A stretch of 64,000 nt of DNA from Lumbricus rubellus. Taxonomy: Eukaryota > Annelida > Clitellata > Crassiclitellata > Lumbricidae. Made by a program: the position numbers and the translations under genes. The notes under the pieces are model-generated. The model made no database searches. It worked only from the letters and a program-made list of their open reading frames with translations, and was not told the DNA's origin. Positions 23,901-33,989 of this stretch are shown piece by piece; position 1 is the first letter of the stretch, and the number at the start of each line of letters is the position of its first letter. The stretch covers positions 34,094,785 through 34,158,784 of the forward strand of contig OX243815.1 in assembly GCA_945859605.1 (NCBI GenBank), read 5' to 3'.

Positions 23901-24066
23901 TATATGTCTCTTTCTTCTCCCGAAAATGATCATCTCTCTGGTCTTAGTTGTATTGAAATGCAAGTTATTCTTTTTAGCCCAATCAGAGATACCTTCGAAT
24001 TCCTCGGTGACAGTGTTGAGGTGATTGGATCCGATGATCAGATATGTACCATCAGCAAACTTTACT
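23900..24066 (-). pseudogene. CR1-like LINE reverse-transcriptase fragment
   Basis: The minus strand reads VVKFADGTYLIIGSNHLNTV, WAKKNNLHFN and TKTREMIIF, the catalytic block (FADG for FADD) and following region of a CR1-like reverse transcriptase. It abuts the start of a mariner element at 24068. Confidence 0.7.
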
Positions 24067-24067
24067 A

Positions 24068-24660
24068 CAGGGTGGCGCAAAATAAACCGGACTATTAGTT
24101 TTTGCAATTGCATCGCTTGAATAATCAAAGTAATTATCGCCTTAAAACTATAATTAGACAAAAATGACACAGATAATCGCTTGCGAAACTGTACAATAGC
24201 CCGATTGATAGTGAAACAAGACATTCCTTCGGAACGCTTGCTGAAAGGTCAGAAGCACTTCTCACAGAGCATCATGGTTTCGGTTGCCGTGTCGCAGCTG
24301 GGGAAATCGTCATTAGTTTTCGTTGAACGCGGAGCAAAAGTTGACAGTTCCTATTACTGTGACGTCGTCCTACATAAAGGATTACTGCCAGACATTATAG
24401 CTCACTCTGGTGACAATTTCACTTTCCAGCAGGATGGAGCCCCTGCTCATCATTCACGAAAAACAGTTGCTTTTCTCACTGCTCACGTTCCAGACTTTAT
24501 TGAACCAGAAAATTGGCCACCCAAAGGTCCGGACTTGAATCCCGTAGACTATTCGATCTGGGGAATGCTTCAGCAGCTTGTCTACAGGCAGAGAATTCGA
24601 GATATTGAACATTTGAAAGAAGTTCTGAGTGATCTACGGATGACCACTCATGTGGAGAAT
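24068..24660 (+). pseudogene. Mariner-type (IS630/Tc1/mariner) transposase, right end missing
   Basis: The left end CAGGGTGGCGCAAAAT follows a TA. The open frame from 24181 lacks the N-terminal DNA-binding part and reads FSQSIMVSVAVS, DNFTFQQDGAPAHHSRK, then NWPPKGPDLNPVDYSIWGML. The QQDGAPAH and DLNPVDYSIW aspartates are the second and third catalytic positions, with 37 residues between (a DD37D-like spacing). At about 24650 it runs into a LINE with no right terminus. Confidence 0.8.
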
Positions 24661-25680
24661 GTCCTTGCAACGTGTTCATCATCCATTTACGCTCTGGGCG
24701 TGCTCAAATCAAAAGGGCTCCCACCTAATGCTATACATGAAGTCCCCCGAATGACCACCATCGCCCATTTAATGTATGCCTCCCCAGCCTGGTGGGGTTA
24801 CACCAGCACTGAGGAACGGGAACGAATTGAGCGGCTGATGAGGAAGATGAAGCGCAGACAGTACCTACCATCTCAATCCTCCAGTGCAGCAGAGATGGCA
24901 GATGAAGCTGATGAACGCCTGTTCAACGCAATACGCAATGATAAATTACATGTCATCATCATCATCAATATCATTGGGCTCAATGCCCGTAAGAGTCCTA
25001 TGCCACTCTCTGTCTGAGTCTGTCTCGCATCATGCTGCCCAGCTTCAACCGGTCCGGTCAGCAGGTCTGCTCCATAAACATCTTGGAGCAGCTAGACCAC
25101 CTTGTCTGATTGAAGAGAATATTGGGAGAGAGGCATGAAGGACAACCTGGGTCAATGCCCGCATGTGTCCCACGCTCTCCCCCGACTCTCTCCACTGGTC
25201 TGTCCTGACCGGCCTGTGCATGTCTGCTCCACATCATGACACCTTGAAGCATGTGTCGTGGTTTTTACGGATTTCAATCGTCTTGGTCTTTTCCTGCCAG
25301 TGTATCGCCACCCATCTGGGAAACCTTCCTCCATTGTCCGGGCTTACGACCGGCACAGGGACGTTGTTGGTTCCCTGTGGCGGAGGATGGATGCAGTTTA
25401 ACGTCATGCCCAGGACATGTAAAATTACATGTACTGTACCGATTATTCCCTCCGCCTCACCCCCCTGTGGTCATGAACTCCGTCCTCGGGCTCATGTCTT
25501 CTCTCTTCCGGAAAAAGATAATTGTAACTTTATCTCTAGAGTACTATTCAAAAACATTTTTTAACCTAGCAAACCTAGATCCATTTTTTAACCTAACAAA
25601 CATAGATCAATTAATATTAATTCAAGCAAAATATTTATTTATGTTGCATAAACTGAACTTATACATAAAACCTTTGTAAA
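24650..25680 (+). pseudogene. CR1-like LINE 3' part, with a retro-insertion inside
   Basis: The first part (to 24942) reads TCSSSIYALGVLKSKGLPPN, TTIAHLMYASPAWWGYTS, ERIERLMRKMKRRQYLPSQS and ADERLFNAIRNDKLH. After the insertion at 24954-25421 it resumes PRAHVFSLPEKDNCNFISRV-LFKNIF. It is the same family as the LINE at 4.8-8.0 kb. Confidence 0.75.
24954..25421 (-). mobile_element. Short non-LTR insertion with (GAT)n tail and 11-bp TSD
   Basis: Flanked by AAATTACATGT at 24943-24953 and 25422-25432. On the minus strand it ends in GATGATGATGA, a simple-repeat tail typical of RTE-type mobilisation. 468 bp, no clear coding frame. Confidence 0.7.
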
Positions 25681-26350
25681 ATTTGTTATATGTGACCTGC
25701 TCTGGCAAAAGGAGGCGAAAGTTGAAAATGATAAAACAGGAAATTCGATAAAACACCAATCAGGTGTAAATTTTTCGATTTTCGTTTTTTCGCAAATATC
25801 AGTCAACAAGATCATAGATTACATGAAAAATATATTGATCTAATATTATTTGACCTCTTTCGCGACAAATTTAAGAATTTTGTGGGATTACATATTTTTG
25901 CCGATTTTAAACGCATTTTAATGGTCGTTTCTCCAAATTGTACTTCCGACCGGCATCAAATTATAAAATTCATATCTCAGGAACCAATTAAGATGGAATA
26001 ATAATTTTTCTGCATTTTAAACAGAAATGATTCTTTAACATATTTAGCCAAAAATATACAAAACTCATTTTTTGTCCCCTCGCCTTCTTTTGCTGGAGCA
26101 GGTCACATATGTAGCATGCTGCGTTCTGCCAGCCTGAAGTGTTGATTAAACGAAAATTGATTGATTGATTAATTGAAGTTGATATTGTAAAATAGAAGTA
26201 ATGAATTAATAATAGACGAGTGTTGATCTGTTGAATAGGTCTACAACATGTGTTGTGTGTCATTTGTCATCCTTCTGTAAGGTGGGCCCCACAGTTTTTC
26301 TGAACACGGTCCCACATTTGTTTATTAATCCGGCCTTGCTGCTCAGCATC
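25681..26350. other. Intron 3, nothing recognised
   Basis: AT-rich. It includes a repeated phrase, GACCTGCTCTGGCAAAAGGAGG at 25694 and CTTTTGCTGGAGCAGGTCACAT at 26087 (inverted), so 25690-26110 may be an unclassified foldback MITE. Confidence 0.4.
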
Positions 26351-26354
26351 TTAA

Positions 26355-26425
26355 CCCTTTACCAGTTCATTTTTAAATTTTCAGGCCTTTTTCAGCGGAT
26401 ATTCTCGGGGCAAACGTGTAAAGGA
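26355..26425. mobile_element. Candidate piggyBac-type MITE, 71 bp
   Basis: TTAA at 26351-26354 and 26426-26429 flank CCCTTTAC ... GTAAAGGA, an imperfect 8-bp inverted repeat. Weaker than the copy at 16.9 kb, but with the same GCATCTTAACCCTTT entry. Confidence 0.4.
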
Positions 26426-26604
26426 TTAAAACTTTGGCTTTTACAAATGTTCTAGCCAACTGGTGTTTTAAGCTTGATGCTCATGATATTCAAGTGTATC
26501 TGCCTAACCATCACCCATTGCATTAAGGCTACTGCAGTAAGAGCACCAGTCTGGTGCTCTTACTGCAGTCTGGGTACGATGCGTAGTGGACAACTGAGAA
26601 AATA

Positions 26605-27808
26605 CACCGTGATTCAAAAAAAGTAAGCCAAATTGTTTTCATATATCTCTAATACCTGAAAACATATCAGGCTGAAATTTTCCAAATATTTAGAGAATTG
26701 GACCAAGAATATGATTCCAAAGTTTCATGAGATAAAGTTGAACGAATAAAAAGATATGAATATATAAACTTCATATGCCGAATTTTCAGTTTACAAGCAA
26801 TTTTCTGTCAGATTCAATTAAATGTTTCCTTATATCTCTAATGCCTGATGATTAATCATTCTAAAATTTTCCAGATATGTAGAGAATTGAACTAACAATA
26901 TGATTCCAACAGTATGGTTTGATTATTTAATTAAATAAGATGCTCAAAATGTCCTCTTCCTGCTTGCACCCAAGCTTGAAGGCGCTGGCGCCGTTAGACA
27001 GCAGCATCGTCAATTATCCTCTGGTCCAGGTCATCCCACACTTCCATCAAGCGTTGCTTCAGATCGCTTATATCATGGATTGTTGTCTGGTAGACTCGGT
27101 CTTGCATCACGCTTCACACTTTATAGTCGACAGGATTCAAATCTGGGCTGTTCGGAGGCCATAATGTGGGAGAAAATTAATGAAGTCTAGCGTCTCTCTT
27201 GCTGCATTTCGATGGTTTCCTTGGCTCTGTGGGCTGGAGCACTGTCCTGTTGAAAAAAAGCCGTCTGGGGCAAAATTTCTGATTACAGGTAGAAGATGTG
27301 ACACCAGAACATCGCGATAATAGGTTCAATTAATTTTTACTCCAGGACCAATGTAGACTAAAATGGGAACGACCAAGTGTCGAAATCGCAACGAACACCA
27401 TAAAAGACTTGCTGAAAACTGATATTTCGGAAGGTGAAGTTGAAATATCCATATCTTTCTTTGCGTTCAAATTTATGACATGATATTTTGGAATCCTATT
27501 CGTGGTTCAAGTCGCTAAATATATTGGGAAATTTTAGTATGATTAATTATCAGGAATTAGAGATATATGAAAAACAGTTTGGCTTACTTTTTTATTGAAT
27601 CTGACAGAAAATTGCTTGTAAACTGAAATTTAGGCACCTGAAGTTGAAAAATTCATATCTTTTTATCCATTCAAATTTATCTCATGAAATTTTGGAATTA
27701 TATTCTTGGTCCAATTCTCTAAATAATTGGAAAATTGTAGCGGGATATGTTGTCAGATATTAGAGATATATGAAAAACAATTTGACTTTCTTTTTTTGAA
27801 TCACGGTG
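26605..27808 (-). mobile_element. Long-TIR mariner derivative with transposase relic
   Basis: Between TA dinucleotides (26603-26604, 27809-27810) the ends CACCGTGATTC... are inverted over roughly 200 bp with mismatches. Inside, the minus strand keeps FFQQDSAPAHRAKETIEMQQ, then (shifted) NSPDLNPVDYKV, VMQDRVYQTTIHDISDLKQR-L and VQAGRGHFEHL, the DDE core and GGHFEH-like C-terminus of a Tc1/mariner transposase. Stops and a shift make it inactive. Confidence 0.82.
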
Positions 27809-27810
27809 TA

Positions 27811-28039
27811 GATGCATTTTGTCCCTTCCACTCATGAGGCTCCACCATGCAGGACAGGAATTCATCATTCAAGATATGATGGCCACTCTAATGACTGTTG
27901 GTTGGAGGTCTGTCATGATGAAGAACATTGAACATACCATATGCCTTGAGGGTTCCTATGGAATGAAGCGAGGCAGAACCATAGCAGAGAATCTTCTTCA
28001 TATGGTTTGCTATTGGTAATTTTTCTCCCATGAGAACTC
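27811..28039. other. Intron 3, nothing recognised
   Basis: Short stretch between the mariner derivative and a LINE relic. Confidence 0.4.
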
Positions 28040-28520
28040 CCAAGGGTCTTGATGGTTGTTGTATGGGGCTCTGGAAATGGGTGGTTGCACTTATTGCATA
28101 GATCTTATAACGGCTATTTCACTCATTTTATCTGAATTGATCTGCATGTTCTTTCCCTCAGACCACTTGGTTATGTGTTTGAGCTCACAAATGATTAGAG
28201 TCAGTGGCGAGATAGGAATTGTCTACATATTTAAGGATTCAGTTCTGGGATTGAAGAGGTCAGATGTACGTACTATGAAATCCGCAGGGCCTATTACCGA
28301 CCCCTGGATGATGCTGGTGTTGATAGTTGGTGCAGCAGATGTAACTCCTTTGAAGAGAGTTGAGTGTTAACTACCAAACAGGTAGTCCACAAGCCAATTG
28401 TGAATTCAATCAGTTATGACCATAGTTGCTAGTAAACTGGCCATTGCAGAGTGTAAATGAAATTTCAAAGGCTTTGGAATAGTTCATCGATATTATGTTC
28501 CTTAGGCAGTGCAAACACAT
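28040..28520 (-). pseudogene. CR1-like LINE reverse-transcriptase relic
   Basis: The minus strand reads SKAFEISF, then INTSIIQGSVIGPADFIVRT-SDLF, KWSEGKNMQINSDKMSE. This parallels SKAFDTVRH, INASIVQGSGLGP and the post-FADD helix of the 30.7-kb copy, but stops are frequent. Confidence 0.55.
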
Positions 28521-28693
28521 GCTGCATACAGAAGTCAGGCACTTTGGTTAAGAACTAAACTAATTTTTTCATGTCTCACATTATTGTATGTGTGAAACTT
28601 CATGTTACTAAGTATATTGAATATAAAATGTTTGTCTTTGTCTAACAATTTCCTTTTGTAGATTGTTAAAAACATGATAAGTTTTTTTTGCAG

Positions 28694-28787
28694 ATGTGCA
28701 GTTACTTGACCAGTGGTATATATTAGATGAAACAAGTCAGCCACCTTCATATGTGCTGCAGTCACTGTCAAGTCACCTCAGGTGCAT
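28694..28787 (+). CDS. NWD-like STAND gene, exon 4 (post-DUF4062 linker)
   Basis: A T-rich tract then GCAG|AT, and donor CAT|GTAAGT, bound 94 bp, residues about 163-193. The sequence LLDQWYILDETSQPPSYVLQ matches the WYxxDxNAxPPxYVLQPI segment that follows DUF4062 in NWD1/NWD2. Phase 1 in (completing an Asp codon with exon 3) and phase 2 out. The donor is close to consensus. Flanks are a CR1-like LINE relic 170 bp upstream and anonymous intron downstream. Confidence 0.88.
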
Positions 28788-29579
28788 GTAAGTATATGGA
28801 TCATATTGCACTGGTCAAATTTTTCAAAATTTTGCTGAGTTTTAAAAAATGTATGATTTATTCTAGACAGCTTTAAGTTGTATACAGATGTAATTTTTAG
28901 TCAAAGTGTTCAGAACTTTTTGGAGTTTCTGCATGTTTTACTTTATGATACTTACAAAAAGCAAATTACAGTAATCAATGTGACTGATTACTAATGTGTT
29001 TGGTACTACTTTGAAGTCTAGTGGGATATGATGTCTAACTTTTATATACAGTATATAAATACATATTCATATATGACGACTTACAAATACCATTTACACA
29101 GTCTAAGAAATGTTGTAGAACAAAACAAATGCCCAGGTTATGTGCATCCACATCCAGCTCCACCCACTCCACCCAACGTTAAAGATATAAGCCATTCAAA
29201 TTTCTTAAGGTGCAGTACATGTATTAAAAATTCTGATTTGCATGTTGTGCAAGGCTACACTGAATTGTGAATCTGAAGCAAGGATGAAGGAGCTTGTTCA
29301 TAGGGATACATATTCACACATGACGACTTAACTTCTGAGCATGTCATCGGTCATGTCGACCGACCTCTGCATCATTTTGATGGATATTTATCCAAACGCC
29401 GAATTTGCACAGTAAATTTCGAGGATATTGGAGTTTTCGAGTGCTAGATTTGCGTTCAAACTTGATCGCCGGTTCAGAAAAGGAGTTTGGACAGTTAAAG
29501 GCATTTTGTTCGCAAGTCGTTTGGGCCATGTGACTGTGTATCCATCCTGCTGACGCACGGTCTATCAGATCTTAATGAC
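28788..29579. other. Intron 4, nothing firmly recognised
   Basis: AT-rich. The phrase GCAAGGCTACACTGAATTGTGAATCTGAAGCA at 29249 is similar to 30218-30250, so a diverged repeat is likely. Confidence 0.4.
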
Positions 29580-29669
29580 ACTTAGCATCAAACAGACCAG
29601 CACAGAAAGTGTCTCTGAGTAGGTTTCTTGAAGAGGCGCTATATAAATTCTTGGAATGAATGAATGAAT
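29580..29669 (+). repeat. SINE 3' end with GAATGAAT tail
   Basis: It reads GTCTCTGAGTAGGTTTCTTG, then AAGAGGCGCTATATAAATTC, and a short GAATGAAT tail. Same family as 17.3 kb. Confidence 0.7.
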
Positions 29670-29679
29670 AGTGAACAAT

Positions 29680-29812
29680 AGTATGCGTGCTAAGGGGAGT
29701 TTTGTATGCATACCAGCCAATTCTTCGTTTGATGTCTTATTACATCTTCCGTCTTCTGTTATTATCAGTCCTCCAAGATAGACGGATTTGGTAACCTGCT
29801 CTAATATTCCGT
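29680..29812 (-). pseudogene. RTE-like LINE relic
   Basis: The minus strand reads VTKSVYLGGLITEDGR then IKRRIG, the post-RT phrase FxYLGSxITEDGRCxxEIxRRI. About 45 codons. Confidence 0.5.
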
Positions 29813-30183
29813 TCAGCTGAGTTCAAGGTCTGAGAAACTCATAAAAATGAATTGGCATAATCAAGGCAATTGAGACAAGGAAACAGCCATGGTTTGTAAC
29901 TTATGCATAATCAGAGCTAACCTTATGTGACATACTGACGGCGAAGTGGTGGCAGTGCTACCCGTTTGAGACTTCGCCTCTTGATGCAGCCCGACCAGAT
30001 GAACTTTGAATAAAGACCAACTGTCAACTACAGACTAGAATCCGTTGACTGAACTCTGCGTGTTTGCGGTGGAGTTTTGTTTTTTATTCACTTATCTGTT
30101 GGGGCGGTGTTTGCTGTAGATGTAATTCTAGATCTGTCTGATGTTAGATGACTCTAGCATCACTAGCATCAAAGGCTTGAGAT

Positions 30184-30410
30184 TATTATTATTATTATTA
30201 AATAAATTTTTGACACATGCAAGGTCACACCGAAATGTGAATCTGAAGCACGGATAGTCAGCTGCCAGATGAAGATGCAGTTAGAGATCCATGTGCTTGA
30301 AAGCCAAGGAGAAGTAGTGAGTTTTGAGCTGCTTTTTAAAGGAAGGAAGTGAAATTGAGCTTCAAAGAGAGTGTTGAAGCCGATTACATTCCCTGGGTGC
30401 AGAGGCGTGG
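30184..30410 (-). pseudogene. LINE 3' end relic with (AAT)n tail
   Basis: The minus strand reads LFEAQFHFLPLKSSSKLTTS then WLSSTW, like the FKxxLKTHxFSLAF ending of CR1/L2-like LINEs, and ends in an AATAAT tract (plus strand TTATTATTATT at 30184). Confidence 0.45.
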
Positions 30411-30689
30411 AATGCATGTGAGCCCCATAACTGTTTGCATTGAGGTTCAGCTAAATTGTACTCGATGAATGCAAGCAATGAGCCAAATTCCATGTTCCCA
30501 ACCAATGGAGGTCAGCGATGACATCCATCTCCAATCACCAAGATCGATCAGCCAAAGATTTCCAGGGACTTCAGGTCCATCTCTATCCTTCCAGGTCCAT
30601 CTCCATCCTTCCAGGTCCATCATGATTACTGGAGAGAGAAATAATTGTCCCCAAGCATATGTATTCAACATTTACACAGCCGCCCATGG

Positions 30690-31435
30690 ACCAGTTAATT
30701 AAGAGACCAGTTTGCTTTTCGGCCTACTGGATCTACTTCAGCTGCACTGGTCTCCATCGTCCATCATACAACTACTCTCCTTGCAACTGCAGCCATATGC
30801 AACCCTAATTTCACTGGACTTTGAGCAAGGCCTTTGACACCGCCTGTCATACGACGTTGACCTCTAAGCTCTGCAGCTTGGATGTACCAAACAAGGTCCA
30901 CAATTGGCTTGTAAGCTTCCTCAAAGACCGGAGTCAATGCCACTCGATTTGCCGGATGGTTGTCAGGCATTGCCAGTATCAATGCCAGCATCAATGTCCA
31001 GGGTTCTGGGTTCGGACCATCCGTCATGTCTCACATATAAAGATCCTTGGAGTGACCGTACGAGATGATATGGGCACTTCTACTCTCATCGCTGGAACAT
31101 ATAGGGACCTACTATCGCTCCTTGTATGCCTTCCGGATCCTGAAATTCAATGGCCTCCATACAACCGTGCACCACGATGTGGTAAGAGCAACGACCATGT
31201 CCTGTTTCCTCTGTGCGGCGCCAGCGTTGGTGGGACTTCACTAAAGCTGAGGACAAGATCAGACTCGACAGATTTCTGCACAGAACTCGGCAAATGGGTT
31301 ATCTTCCAGACAATGCGCCCAATTTCTTGGCCTTGATTTGCGAGGTCAATGAGAGACCGCTGGCATCTGAGAGTAGGAATGATTTCCATGTCCTGTGCAG
31401 TTTGTATCTGCCTGTCATTAGACGTTGTTGCTATG
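30690..31435 (+). pseudogene. CR1-like LINE reverse-transcriptase fragment
   Basis: It reads DQFAFRPTGSTSAALVSI, SKAFDTACHTTLTSKL, VHNWLVSFLKDRSQCHS, then (after a deletion removing the FADD block) ISHIKILGVTVRDDMGTS-like sequence, AEDKIRLDRFLHRTRQMGYL and ICEVNERPLAS. It is cut by the element at 31444. Confidence 0.75.
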
Positions 31436-31443
31436 GTTGCAGT

Positions 31444-32882
31444 CATGGGCGTCCGCAGGAATTTTTCCAGGGGGGCGCATACTTTTATATAATTTGTCAC
31501 AGGGGCTAAATAGGTTGTCGAAACAACCGATCACTCCACCTTTTGCGCTCGTTCCCCGTCGATTCGCTGTAACGGAACCCATCATGCGAAAAATCATAAT
31601 TCTTATAGACATTTATGATTGTCGAAACTGTTATGTTAAAGCCTAGTTAAATTTTATGTGACTGAAATCTGACCTTACTCTTGAAATAACAATTGCAATC
31701 GTCTGGGTTCTTGTATCCAAACTGATTTATCAGTCCATGAATCCGCTTTAATTTGCTGACTGAAACTGTTTCCCAAGTACGACATAGCCCGCATGTACAA
31801 TGTAGGCCTACTGTAACATACATTCATTATACAGATAGGCTATCTGATAAACGGTTGTCAGCCTGGTTACTGAACGAATGAATCCATATTGACATGTTCC
31901 TACCCTCCTTATGCAATCGTACCGTATCGGATGACCTTAATTTCTATGGTGCCCGATTATACTGGCTTATACTGGTATGACCGATTACAGAACTCAACTT
32001 CAAGGGAATACGAAACACCCCTTGACTGCCTGTTTCGTTCCTAAATTGTTCTTCGCTCAATCGCTCTGCATCAAGCTGGAAGCTTTTGTCCCTTGTGTTG
32101 GGGGGGGGGGTGTTGGGACTTAATTAAACCTGTCAGCAAGGTCGTAACTTCCCCAAGATAGAGGTTTTGACTATTATTCCACTGCTCACAACTATGATCC
32201 TTTCCCCTTCTCTCTAGACTCGCACATTATACATACATATATATATACATATACATGTATATACCACCATATCAAGTATTAACTTGATGTGATGTTTCCT
32301 CTTCTCTCCCTCCTCTCCCATTTCTGTCTGTCCCCTTTGACCTCTTCCTCTCTGTCACTCGCTGCATGGTACACTCGCTCTTGGCTGGCATCTGAGGGAA
32401 GAATCTGATTTATTAGTCATCGACAGACACTGTCGCTACAGCCAGTACCAATTAAGTTTGCTTTTATAGTATGACATTGTGTATGGGTGTGTGTCTATTC
32501 GCGTTTCACCAGCTGGACCTAGCTGTTATCTTGCAGTGATCGCCTGAAACAACACGTACAAGAGCCGCTGTTAACGGGAACACGACACCAATTACTTGTC
32601 TATTAGGCGACACGAATGAATGCATTTTTCCCGTATTGGGGTCACAGTATGAATTTCAATATTACCATTACTCTGCACCAGGGTCCTATATGTTATGCGT
32701 CCAAAGAAAGTTATAATAGGACATAGGTCCAACTTAATTGTAGCACGCACCGATAACCACAATGAAAATTACGTTGCAATAATCATAACTAAATAAGCTT
32801 ATTCTAAATTTATTATGCAAATATGCGAAAAATCCAGGGGGGCGCACTTGCGCCCCCTTGCGCCCCCCTGCGGACGCCCATG
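31444..32882. mobile_element. DNA transposon derivative, CATGGGCG ends, 8-bp TSD (copy 1)
   Basis: Ends CATGGGCGTCCGCAGG and its complement CCTGCGGACGCCCATG, with GGGGGGCGC next to each. Perfect 8-bp duplication GTTGCAGT at 31436-31443 and 32883-32890. 1439 bp, no transposase recognised. The TSD length fits hAT or P-type elements. Confidence 0.8.
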
Positions 32883-32959
32883 GTTGCAGTCATTAACAAA
32901 TACTATCAGTTGCTGTCATATTTATTGCTAACTTTATAGAATTACAAATTACTTTTCAG

Positions 32960-33123
32960 AACTCATGAAAATTGTCTTCTGCAAAAAGAAGTGCTGCTTA
33001 GGTGGCAAAATACCAAGAAGCAACTGTTGGAAATCTTGCAAGAATCATCAACAGTCTGTCAAATTGAAGGAAAAATCAATCAAGCACCATATGAGTTCAA
33101 GCAAGAAAAATATTTTCATTCAT
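32960..33123 (+). CDS. NWD-like STAND gene, exon 5 (helical linker)
   Basis: Acceptor ACTTTTCAG|A opens 164 bp, residues about 194-248. It reads THENCLLQKEVLLRWQNTKK, then LLEILQESS and YEFKQEKYFHS, a charged helical stretch like the NWD region between DUF4062 and NACHT. The frame joins exon 4 as an Ile codon. The donor is the doubtful point: the consensus-like GTAATT at 33128 would put exon 6 out of frame with an early stop, while GTTGGT at 33124 keeps the frame and makes a Cys codon. I therefore end the exon at 33123. A SINE begins a few bases downstream. Another reading frame here shows an ATG ORF of 77 codons, which is a shadow. Confidence 0.78.
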
Positions 33124-33132
33124 GTTGGTAAT

Positions 33133-33212
33133 TTTTTTTATTCATTCATTTGTTCAAGTATTTATATAGCACCTACTCAGAGTTGCTCCAAACTCTAGCA
33201 CAGCCAAAAAGA
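33133..33212 (-). repeat. SINE 3' fragment next to exon 5
   Basis: Reverse copy: ATTCATTCATT tail, TATTTATATAGCACC, CTCAGAGTTGCTCC. It starts within 10 bp of the exon 5 donor. Confidence 0.6.
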
Positions 33213-33695
33213 GCAGTTTTCAAATGCAAGTTTATAGAATGTGTCAAAGACCTAGGGAACAAGCACATCTTATCTGTTTGTGTCTGCCCTTCTGTTTATG
33301 TGATAGCACCAATTTTCAGACCTTTTGACCCCATGACCTTCACACCCTGGATAATTATAATAAACCTGGATACAGCATGCAGTCAGATTTCTGATGCCCA
33401 CATCTAAGCTTAACCAGTGACAACATATGAGGCAGAAAGTAATTTTCTACAGTGCAGTAATGCAGCTTCTCAAAATCGTAAGCCCTACAACTCTAAGGCT
33501 CTACTTTAAAGCTAGGGGCAGGGAACCATTTTATTTGGGTTCGCTGCATATGATCAGAAGGGTTGTCCAAAGATGTGAGTCATCGTGTATGACTCATTTT
33601 CATAGAGAGGTGTTGGCATCAGGATGAATTTAGGTCCAGCGTGTGGTTTGGCCTGCATGCACCATTCAGGTTTATTATATCTACGGATGAAATAT

Positions 33696-33742
<47 letters not shown>

Positions 33743-33807
33743 TGTCAGAACTGATACCTCGTCTTTATGAGTAACTCTTCCCTTTCTGTGTGGATCTGTT
33801 CATTCAT
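33213..33807. other. Intron 5, AT microsatellite, otherwise nothing recognised
   Basis: A TA-dinucleotide tract lies at about 33691-33742. No gene. Confidence 0.5.
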
Positions 33808-33890
33808 TCAATTATTCATTTCTATAGTGCCTTTTCAAGTGGACTGCTCAGAAGGTCTCCCAACTCTAGCACGGCAAAACGTATGGTTTT
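33808..33890 (-). repeat. SINE 3' fragment
   Basis: Reverse copy: CATTCATTCAATTATTCATT tail, TCTATAGTGCC, CTGCTCAGAAGGTCTCC. Confidence 0.55.
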
Positions 33891-33989
33891 TGAGTTGAAG
33901 TAAAGCGAATGATCGATAAGCTTTCAATCTTTCCATGCATTCATATGCAATCATTTTTCTGAGGTACTCACTCAGTGCGACGAGGCTGC

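Noticed and set aside
23457..24224. Open frames of up to 213 codons on both strands
   Set aside because: They are translations of TATG/CATA microsatellites (repeated Met-Tyr-Val-Cys or His-Thr-Tyr-Ile) joined to a LINE fragment.
32965..33198. 77-codon ATG frame over exon 5
   Set aside because: A shadow frame. The other frame is bounded by splice sites, agrees in phase with its neighbours and matches the family.
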